Of a stretch of DNA of 15,811 nt, positions 1 through 6,092 are shown piece after piece. Numbering within the stretch: the first letter of the stretch is position 1; every line of letters begins with the position of its first letter. The notes beneath the pieces are model-generated. The model was not told where the DNA came from, did no database searches, and saw only the letters and a list, made by a program, of their open reading frames with translations. Source of the DNA: an uncultured Phaeodactylibacter sp. (GTDB lineage: Bacteria; Bacteroidota; Bacteroidia; Chitinophagales; Saprospiraceae); NCBI GenBank assembly GCA_913062745.1, contig CAJXXJ010000016.1, positions 1 through 15,811 on the forward strand, in the 5' to 3' direction. The position numbers and the translations under genes were made by a program.

Positions 1-410
1 CCGGCAGTCTGCATCCAGCCTTCAGTGCCGTTTTCATTTCTGACGCGCATCGGAATGCCGGAGACAATAATTTCTGCTGCCTCGTGGAATTCACGGAAGC
101 GCAGTTCGACCGGGGACTGTACTTTATCGCCATTGGCATCCGTAAAGGCATCCGCAGGCACTTCGATAGTCGTACCGCCCGGCAGCTCAAACCGGCTGGG
201 CTGCGCCGGGTCTTCGATGCGGAGGACTTCGCCGGCAATTTTTACCTGCTGAAAGGGTTCGGCGATACCGGTAAAGGCTTCGCTCTGCCCGGCGGCGGAA
301 GCCTTGGCTTCGCTTTCAGACAGGCCATTTCCGCCACGGTGGTCATTTCCGCAGGAGAACAGCAGGGCCACTACAGCAAGGCTGAACAGAATGGGGGTGA
401 GGGTACGCAT
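1..410 (-). CDS. Predicted lipoprotein, N-terminal part (runs off window edge)
   Basis: The minus strand is open from an ATG at 408-410 to the left edge, 136 codons. The protein begins with a short hydrophobic signal (MRTLTPILFSLAVVALLF) ending in a lipobox LFSC with Cys20, so it is probably a membrane-anchored lipoprotein cut by signal peptidase II. After a Gly/Ser/Ala-rich linker comes a segment with the motifs LPGGTTIEVPADAF, DANGD and VELRFREFHEAAEI. I recognise this style of segment from surface lipoproteins of Bacteroidota, but I cannot assign a function. The gene is divergent from dnaB across a 246-nt spacer. The C-terminal part lies outside the window, so length and domain content are unknown. 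The reading frame and lipobox are clear; the role is not. Confidence 0.85.
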   Translation of the reverse strand, partial: MRTLTPILFSLAVVALLFSCGNDHRGGNGLSESEAKASAAGQSEAFTGIAEPFQQVKIAGEVLRIEDPAQPSRFELPGGTTIEVPADAFTDANGDKVQSPVELRFREFHEAAEIIVSGIPMRVRNENGTEGWMQTA

Positions 411-489
411 GAGTTTAGTTTTGAGGTGAAAGATGTGATGTTGACTGCTTAATGCACTAAAAGCTACTTGGTTACAGCCATGGATGATC

Positions 490-519
490 TTTTCCACATA
501 AAAACAGGGGCTATCCACA
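490..519 (+). promoter_or_regulatory. Pair of DnaA-box-like sites upstream of dnaB
   Basis: TTTTCCACA at 490-498 fits the relaxed E. coli DnaA-box consensus TTWTNCACA exactly. CTATCCACA at 511-519 differs from TTATCCACA only at the first base. Both are on the plus strand with starts 21 bp apart, about two helical turns, so both would face the same side of the helix. A much weaker third match, TTCCCCACT, lies at 535-543. They sit between the divergent lipoprotein gene and dnaB. Binding by DnaA is inferred from motif match only. Confidence 0.4.
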
Positions 520-573
520 TCCGCTCTTGGGAAGTTCCCCACTTTTACTTCCCCCTTTCTCCCAATATTCCTG

Positions 574-581
574 TAATTTTG
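574..581 (+). promoter_or_regulatory. Candidate -7 promoter box for dnaB
   Basis: TAATTTTG matches the Bacteroidota sigma-A -7 consensus TAnnTTTG at all fixed positions. It would put the transcript start near 588, with a leader of about 70 nt before the dnaB ATG at 657. No convincing -33 TTTG lies 19-20 bp upstream, which lowers confidence. The box also argues against the upstream in-frame start at 468, which would put the promoter inside the coding region. Confidence 0.4.
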
Positions 582-656
582 TATGCTCTGCCAGAAAGTA
601 CCGGATGCGCGCGGGAATACTTTCAGGCAGCGGCTCAAACTATAAAACGTACCGAT

Positions 657-3600
657 ATGGCAGGCGAGAAGGATACCGGCAAATCAAACATCACCCGGCG
701 CGGGCGGGGGGGCAAGCAACGTGGCGAAGAGTTGTCCAACTATGTTTTCGGAAAGGTGCAGCCGCAGGCGGTGCCCCTGGAAGAGGCTGTGCTGGGCGCA
801 GCTATGCTGGAAAAAGAGGGCCTGACCAAGATCCTGGACATCCTGCGCAAGGATAGCTTTTACCTGGATGCCCATCAGCTGATCTACGCAGCCATGCTGC
901 GGCTGTTTGAAAAATCGCAGCCGGTCGACCTGCTGACCGTTACCGAGGAGCTGAAGCGCACCGGCGACCTGGAGGCTGCCGGCGGGCCTTACTACCTGGT
1001 AGAGCTCACCAATAAAGTCGCTTCGGCTGCCAATATCGAGTTTCACGCCCGGATCATCGCGCAGAAGTATGTGCAGCGGGAGCTGATCGCCACTTCCACC
1101 AAAATCATCAAGGACGCTTACGAGGATACTACTGATGTATTCGAGCTGCTGGACGATGCCGAGCAGGGGCTTTTTGCCATTGCGCAGCAGAATATGAGCC
1201 GTGGCTTTGAAAGTATGTCTTCATTAGCCGCTAAGGCGCAAAAGCAAATGGAGGAGCTCCGCAAGAAGGAGGATGGCCTTACGGGAGTACCCACCGGCTT
1301 TACAGACCTGGACCGGCTGACATCGGGCCTTCAGCGCTCAGATTTGATCATCCTGGCCGCCCGTCCGGGCATGGGGAAATGCCTGGGTAAAGGTACCGAA
1401 GTACTCCTGTACGATGGGCGAATTAAGAAGGTGGAAGATATTGAAGTAGGCGACCTGCTGATGGGAGATGACTCTACCCCAAGGCGGGTACGCTCGCTGG
1501 CCAGAGGGCGGGAGCGTATGTACTGGATACGCCAAGACAAGGGAATGGACTACCGGGTGAATGAAAGCCACATCCTGTCTTTGAAAAAAAGCCGGCAGCA
1601 GGGAAAAGGGGAGACAGACGATACTCTGGACATTTCCGTAATTGAATATTTATCCCGCTCTTCGAAGTTCCGGTCTAACTACAAAGGGTATAAGGTAGCC
1701 GTTGATTTTCCTGATAAGCCACTGCCCCTTCCTCCCTATTTCATTGGTCTATGGCTTGGCGACGGGTCTTCCGGCAAAAGCGCCATCATCAATCAAGATG
1801 AGGAAGTCGTTAGTTACCTGAAGACCTTTGCTGGCCAGGTCGGCCTTGAAATGGTTACTTACACAAAGGAGGGTAAATGCCCGGAGCAGCGTATCACCAA
1901 GCGGGAAGAAGGAAGGCATGGCTATTCCATACAAGGCACGCTGCGGGAACTCGGCTTACCGGGCAACAAACACATTCCCCACCATTACCTCTGTAATAGC
2001 AAAGCTAATCGGCTGGAACTGCTGGCAGGCTTGATTGATAGCAACGGGCACTACCTCGAGCAATCCAACGGATACGAGATCGTTCAAAAAAGCGAAGCCC
2101 TGGCCCGGCAGATCAAGTTTCTCTGCGACAGCTTAGGGTACCGGGTGAGCATGGCTTCAGAGAAGGCTTCCGTACAGGCGACAGGCTTTTCTAACACTGC
2201 ATACCGCCTAAGGATATATGGCAATATTGACGAAATCCCGGTAAAGGTCCAACGAAAAGAAGCCAATCCGTGGAAAAGCCTCATGAACTGGCAGGTGACC
2301 GGTATACAGGTAGAATACGATAAGGTAGACGAGTACTATGGATTCGAAATTGATGGCAACCGCCGTTTTCTCCTCGCCGATATGACCGTAACCCACAATA
2401 CGGCCCTGACACTCTCCTTAGCCCGCAATGCCGCCATGGGCTTTCAAAAGCCAGTTGCCTTTTTCTCCCTGGAGATGTCGGCCCTGCAGCTTGCACAGCG
2501 TATCATAGCCATGGAAGCTGAGATTTCCGGCATGAAAATGCGGAACGGGCAGCTGGAAGATTACGAGTGGGAACAGCTCAACGCTGCTCTGGAGCGCGTC
2601 AGCGAAGTGCCCATCTTCATCGACGATACGCCGGGTATCAACATATTTGAGCTGCGTGCCAAGGCAAGGCGGCTGAAAATGCAGCACGATATCGACCTGA
2701 TCGTAATCGACTACCTGCAGCTTATGAGCGGAGGTGGCGACAATCAGAAAGGCAACCGCGAACAGGAGGTGAGTGCCATCTCCCGGGCACTGAAGGGGTT
2801 GGCCAAAGAGCTGAACGTCCCGGTCATTGCGCTGTCGCAGCTGAGCCGGGCAGTGGAGACGCGTGGGGGGACAAAGCGGCCGCAGCTGTCGGATTTGAGG
2901 GAATCGGGATGCCTGACCGGCGATACGCTTTTGCAAAATGCAGAAACCGGAGAACGCATTACTATAAAAGCCTTGGCGGAGCGTAAAGAGCAAAGCCCCC
3001 TGAAGGTCTTAGCCATGGGCGACGACTACACCATTGGTGCACATACCCTGACCAAAGCATTCTACTCCGGTAAAAAGATGACCTACGAGCTAGTGACAAG
3101 AAGTGGCCGCAGGATCAAGGCTAGTGCCAATCACCCTTTCCGCAAGCTAGAAGGGTGGGTAGCACTAGAAAACCTAGCTGTCGGGGACAGGATCGCGATA
3201 CCTAGAGTAGTTTCACCAACTAAACCGGACAACCCGCTATCAGAAGATGAATTGATACTAATTGCACACCTCTTAGGAGACGGATGCATTATTCCAAAAC
3301 AGCCTTACCATTACACCAGTAGAGACTGGAACAACATTGAAATCGTAAATGAAAAATCCAGTTCTTTATTTGGAATTACGGCTAAGGTCGTACGTCAAAA
3401 AAACTGGTGGCATAGTTATTTAAAGAGCCCTTACCACTTGACACATGGCCGGGTCCACCCCATTACAAAATGGTATAAAAAGCTAGATATAGAAAGGGTT
3501 AGATCTTATAAGAAACGTATTCCTGAGGGTGTCTTTAGATGCGATAATCAGAGCGTATCACGTTTCCTGGAACACCTCTGGTCGACCGATGGTAATATTA

Positions 3601-4490
3601 GCTGGAAAAAGCTAAAAGACAGGAAGCCATCCGCAGCTATCTATTATGCTTCCAGCAGTGAATTGCTAACTCAACAAATTCAACATTTGCTGCTGAGGCT
3701 TGGCATTCATAGTGTCATGAGGAAGGTTAGTCAAGGAAAACACAGGTGCAATTACCACCTACATATTCAAGGCACTGAAAACCAGCTTAAATTCCTCAGG
3801 CAAATAGGCTGCCATGGGGAACGTGGATTTATAATCTCTGATTTAATTGAGGCATTGGAAGACATAAAGCCTAATACGAATAAAGATGTGACCCCAAAGG
3901 AGTGCTGGCCTGAACTAATCAAACCTGCACTCAAACAGAAGGAAATATCACTCAGGGCGTTATTCAGCAGGATGGGCAAACAGTTTTCCTCAAGTGTCTA
4001 TAAAAATGGAGTATCAAGAAAAAGGCTTGCCAGCATCAACGAAATTATTGATGATGAAGAATTGGGCAACTTGGCCGACTCGGATATCTTCTGGGATGAG
4101 ATAAAAAGTATTACCCCCCTCAGAGAAGAGGATGTTTACGATGCTACGGTGGAAGGCGTCCACAATTTTGTCGCTAATGACATCGTCGTTCACAACTCAA
4201 TAGAGCAGGATGCCGACATCGTAGGGTTCATCTACCGGCCGGAATACTATGATATACTGGAAGACGAAGAAGGTATGTCTCTAAAAGGAGTGGCTGAAGT
4301 CATCGTTGCCAAACACCGCCACGGCGCGCTCGAGACCATACGCCTGCGGTTTGATGCGGAGTACGCCCGCTTCTCCGACCTGGACGACCCGGATTTCAGC
4401 GACCTGCCGGACGGCACCTTCGAAGATTCGCAGCCGACCGTCATCACACGGCCCTCCAAAATGAACGACGACGAGGATATTCCCTTTTAA
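657..4490 (+). CDS. dnaB: Replicative DNA helicase DnaB precursor with two inteins
   Basis: This gene encodes the hexameric helicase that unwinds DNA at the replication fork and works with DnaG primase. The precursor is 1277 aa. Removing inteins of 340 and 429 aa leaves 508 aa, a normal DnaB size. Visible parts are the N-terminal DnaB domain (about residues 30-140, AVLGAAMLEKEG... to the linker), Walker A ARPGMGK/T split by intein 1 after Lys241, Walker B IDLIVIDYLQLM with Asp685 (precursor numbering), the motif SQLSRAVETR, and DLRESG/SIEQDADIV split by intein 2. The frame is open farther upstream to 468, but those 63 residues are not DnaB-like and cover the promoter-like box at 574-581. The ATG at 657 gives a normal N-terminus. 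There is no obvious Shine-Dalgarno, which is common in Bacteroidota. Being essential, the helicase depends on correct removal of both inteins. The family call is certain and the start is likely. Confidence 0.96.
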   Translation: MAGEKDTGKSNITRRGRGGKQRGEELSNYVFGKVQPQAVPLEEAVLGAAMLEKEGLTKILDILRKDSFYLDAHQLIYAAMLRLFEKSQPVDLLTVTEELKRTGDLEAAGGPYYLVELTNKVASAANIEFHARIIAQKYVQRELIATSTKIIKDAYEDTTDVFELLDDAEQGLFAIAQQNMSRGFESMSSLAAKAQKQMEELRKKEDGLTGVPTGFTDLDRLTSGLQRSDLIILAARPGMGKCLGKGTEVLLYDGRIKKVEDIEVGDLLMGDDSTPRRVRSLARGRERMYWIRQDKGMDYRVNESHILSLKKSRQQGKGETDDTLDISVIEYLSRSSKFRSNYKGYKVAVDFPDKPLPLPPYFIGLWLGDGSSGKSAIINQDEEVVSYLKTFAGQVGLEMVTYTKEGKCPEQRITKREEGRHGYSIQGTLRELGLPGNKHIPHHYLCNSKANRLELLAGLIDSNGHYLEQSNGYEIVQKSEALARQIKFLCDSLGYRVSMASEKASVQATGFSNTAYRLRIYGNIDEIPVKVQRKEANPWKSLMNWQVTGIQVEYDKVDEYYGFEIDGNRRFLLADMTVTHNTALTLSLARNAAMGFQKPVAFFSLEMSALQLAQRIIAMEAEISGMKMRNGQLEDYEWEQLNAALERVSEVPIFIDDTPGINIFELRAKARRLKMQHDIDLIVIDYLQLMSGGGDNQKGNREQEVSAISRALKGLAKELNVPVIALSQLSRAVETRGGTKRPQLSDLRESGCLTGDTLLQNAETGERITIKALAERKEQSPLKVLAMGDDYTIGAHTLTKAFYSGKKMTYELVTRSGRRIKASANHPFRKLEGWVALENLAVGDRIAIPRVVSPTKPDNPLSEDELILIAHLLGDGCIIPKQPYHYTSRDWNNIEIVNEKSSSLFGITAKVVRQKNWWHSYLKSPYHLTHGRVHPITKWYKKLDIERVRSYKKRIPEGVFRCDNQSVSRFLEHLWSTDGNISWKKLKDRKPSAAIYYASSSELLTQQIQHLLLRLGIHSVMRKVSQGKHRCNYHLHIQGTENQLKFLRQIGCHGERGFIISDLIEALEDIKPNTNKDVTPKECWPELIKPALKQKEISLRALFSRMGKQFSSSVYKNGVSRKRLASINEIIDDEELGNLADSDIFWDEIKSITPLREEDVYDATVEGVHNFVANDIVVHNSIEQDADIVGFIYRPEYYDILEDEEGMSLKGVAEVIVAKHRHGALETIRLRFDAEYARFSDLDDPDFSDLPDGTFEDSQPTVITRPSKMNDDEDIPF
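1380..2399 (+). mobile_element. Intein 1 of DnaB (Walker A site), LAGLIDADG endonuclease type
   Basis: This in-frame 340-residue insertion starts at Cys (TGC 1380-1382) straight after ARPGMGK and ends with THN before Thr (ACG 2400-2402) of GKT. Splicing features are the nucleophile Cys1, block A (CLGKGTEVLLYDG... VGDLL), a block B-like VNESHILSL with Asn where Thr is usual in TxxH, block F (YYGFEIDGNRRFLLADMTV), and block G with penultimate His, terminal Asn and a +1 Thr. The centre has two LAGLIDADG-type motifs. The first is YFIGLWLGDG with catalytic-position Asp128. The second is LLAGLIDSNG, with Asn222 where Asp is expected. Splicing is probably intact, since the helicase is essential. Endonuclease activity is doubtful because of Asn222. 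Base composition resembles the host gene (30 and 33 of 60 G+C in two hand-counted lines), which suggests long residence. Confidence 0.93.
2910..4196 (+). mobile_element. Intein 2 of DnaB (DLRESG/S site), full-length with LAGLIDADG endonuclease
   Basis: This in-frame 429-residue insertion starts at Cys (TGC 2910-2912) after DLRESG and ends with VHN before Ser (TCA 4197-4199) of SIEQDADIV. From memory, this is the site of the Synechocystis Ssp DnaB and Rhodothermus Rma DnaB inteins, which have almost the same length. Splicing motifs are Cys1 in CLTGDTLL, a block B-like SANHPF, block F VYDATVEGVHNFVAND, and the terminal His-Asn with +1 Ser. The endonuclease domain has LIAHLLGDGC with Asp124 and FLEHLWSTDG with Asp227, both active-site positions intact. 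A later segment (about residues 330-395, around VTPKECWPELIKPALK and SLRALFSRMG) looks like a helix-turn-helix DNA-contact region. The core is AT-rich against its surroundings: lines 3301-3360 and 3481-3540 hold 22 and 21 G+C of 60, compared with 33 of 60 just before it. This suggests recent acquisition. Confidence 0.95.
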
Positions 4491-4510
4491 TCAGAAATGA
4501 ATACTGCGCC

Positions 4511-4518
4511 TTATTTTG
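4511..4518 (+). promoter_or_regulatory. Candidate -7 promoter box for rluB
   Basis: TTATTTTG lies in the 51-nt gap between dnaB and rluB and differs from TAnnTTTG at one fixed position. A TTTTAA run at 4485-4490, overlapping the dnaB stop, has the right distance (20 bp) for a -33 element. The same 8-mer occurs in front of the small membrane-protein gene at 8240-8247. It would give a leader of about 17 nt. Confidence 0.35.
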
Positions 4519-4541
4519 CAGAATTACGGAAATATTAAAAC

Positions 4542-5375
4542 ATGCCCAAGCCACCCAACAAGCGCGGCCCCAATAAAAACAAGCGTAAGCACTACGCCCC
4601 CCGGCGTGGTGCACACCGGAAGAGCGAAAAACCGGGCCCTGTGCACGAAAAACCGGAAGTAGAAGGCATGCGGCTCAATAAATACGTAGCTCATTCCGGC
4701 ATCTGCTCCCGCCGCCAAGCCGCTGACTATGTCAAGGAAGGGCTGGTAACCGTCAACGGGCAGGTCGAAAAATCACCGGGCTACCAGGTGCAGGAAGGCG
4801 ACGAAATCCGCTTCAAAGGCGAACTCATTCAGCCAGAGGAGCGCAAAGTCTACCTGCTGCTCAATAAGCCGCGGGGCTACATAACTACGGTCAAAGACGA
4901 CCGAGGCCGCAAAACGGTGCTCGACATCGTAGCCGATGAAGTGCCTGAGCGCATCTTTCCGGTAGGGCGGCTCGACCGGGACACCTCCGGCCTGCTGCTG
5001 CTGACCAACGATGGCGACCTGGCGAAGAAACTTTCCCACCCCAGCCATAAGGTACGCAAGTTTTATCAGGTCACGCTCGACAAAAATGTATCCAAAGAAC
5101 ATATCGAAGCCATCCGGCAGGGGCTCGAGCTGGAGGATGGCAAAGCACCAGTGGATGGCGTGAATTACGTTATCGGCAAGAGCAAAAAAGAGGTGGGTAT
5201 CGAGCTGCACATCGGGCGCAACCGCATCGTGCGCCGTATATTTGAGCATCTCGGGTACGAGGTCAAGCGGCTCGACCGCGTCTACTACGCCGGGCTGACG
5301 AAAAAAGACCTGCCCCGGGGCTTCTTCCGCCATCTGACGGAACAGGAAATCATCATGCTAAAACATTTTACATAA
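4542..5375 (+). CDS. rluB: Ribosomal large-subunit pseudouridine synthase, RsuA/RluB/RluE family
   Basis: This 277-aa cytoplasmic enzyme should convert a uridine in rRNA to pseudouridine; E. coli RluB acts on U2605 of 23S rRNA. The first 40 residues form a Lys/Arg/Pro-rich tail typical of Bacteroidota members, probably for RNA contact. An S4 RNA-binding domain follows from MRLNKYVAHSGICSRR (about 43-100). The catalytic domain carries YLLLNKPRGY and the signature GRLDRDTSG with catalytic Asp145, followed by LLLLTNDG. Near the C-terminus are GRNRIVRRIFEHLGYEV and the RVYYAGL stretch. It follows dnaB by 51 nt with its own promoter-like box and is followed 10 nt later by a lipoprotein gene. The family is certain. 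The exact target base (RluB rather than a sister enzyme) is inferred from general similarity. Confidence 0.92.
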   Translation: MPKPPNKRGPNKNKRKHYAPRRGAHRKSEKPGPVHEKPEVEGMRLNKYVAHSGICSRRQAADYVKEGLVTVNGQVEKSPGYQVQEGDEIRFKGELIQPEERKVYLLLNKPRGYITTVKDDRGRKTVLDIVADEVPERIFPVGRLDRDTSGLLLLTNDGDLAKKLSHPSHKVRKFYQVTLDKNVSKEHIEAIRQGLELEDGKAPVDGVNYVIGKSKKEVGIELHIGRNRIVRRIFEHLGYEVKRLDRVYYAGLTKKDLPRGFFRHLTEQEIIMLKHFT

Positions 5376-5385
5376 CTGCATTCCC

Positions 5386-6078
5386 ATGACGTACCGATTT
5401 TTGACCCTGATACTGGCATTAGCCACCATCACGGCCTGTGAGCCGGAAAGCAAATCTGCCCAAACCTCCCCTCCCGCTGCTGCCGGGCAGCCTGCTACCG
5501 CCGAGACAACGGGCAATACCACCGCAGAAGCCCCCGACATCGACCTGGAAAGCGACTTCGTCATCAAGAATAACTACGGCGTGATCCGGGGCAGTAAGAT
5601 GCCGGATGACTTCAATCTCAATGGCAGCAGCCGCTACTTCAATTTCGGAGATTTGGAAGTGCGCACCGAGCCACAGCCCGGGCTGACCGGCGAGAAGATT
5701 TACTATCGGCAAATGGGCGCCAAACAGTGGCAGAACGTACCGGAAGAAGACTATATCTTTTTCATCGGCTTTGACGGCACCCAAAACCTGATCATCGACC
5801 GGGGCACCGGCCCGGTCAACCGCAACATACGGTTGTTCAATGTATACGACGGACAGCTGAAATACATGGGGCAGTACAACGACTCGACCATCAAAAACGG
5901 CTTCCTCTACGCCGTGCGCTTTGAAGACGAGCACAAGCTCGACACCCTGCCCGACTGCAATACCTCCCCGGCGGGCAAAGAGTTTATCGGCTACCAAAAA
6001 GTAGTAGCCGTCCGGCTGAATGATTACCAGGAAACAACCACCGGGCAGGTCGCCTGTGCCTACATGAAACGCCAATAA
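5386..6078 (+). CDS. Hypothetical lipoprotein between rluB and ligA
   Basis: The product is 230 aa and begins with a short hydrophobic signal (MTYRFLTLILALATITAC) with lipobox ITAC and Cys18. An Ala/Pro/Thr-rich linker of about 35 residues follows, as expected for a lipoprotein tethered to a membrane. The rest (about 55-230) is soluble, rich in Tyr, Asp and Gly, and has two late Cys residues (PDCNTS and VACAY) that could form a disulfide. I do not recognise a family. It starts 10 nt after the rluB stop and ends 14 nt before ligA, so the three genes are probably co-transcribed. An antisense frame of 218 codons overlaps it, but it lacks the signal and context seen here. Coding status is well supported by signal peptide, length and packing; function is unknown. 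Confidence 0.85.
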   Translation: MTYRFLTLILALATITACEPESKSAQTSPPAAAGQPATAETTGNTTAEAPDIDLESDFVIKNNYGVIRGSKMPDDFNLNGSSRYFNFGDLEVRTEPQPGLTGEKIYYRQMGAKQWQNVPEEDYIFFIGFDGTQNLIIDRGTGPVNRNIRLFNVYDGQLKYMGQYNDSTIKNGFLYAVRFEDEHKLDTLPDCNTSPAGKEFIGYQKVVAVRLNDYQETTTGQVACAYMKRQ

Positions 6079-6092
6079 CCAAGTCAGACTGC

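Noticed and set aside
84..452. Plus-strand frame of 122 codons at the left edge
   Set aside because: It is the complement of the lipoprotein gene on the minus strand, which has a clear signal peptide and lipobox.
468..656. In-frame upstream extension of dnaB
   Set aside because: The 63 added residues are not DnaB-like and cover the DnaA-box-like sites and the TAATTTTG promoter box; the ATG at 657 gives a normal N-terminus.
5419..6075. Antisense frame of 218 codons opposite the lipoprotein
   Set aside because: The plus-strand frame has a lipobox signal and tight operon spacing; the antisense frame has neither.
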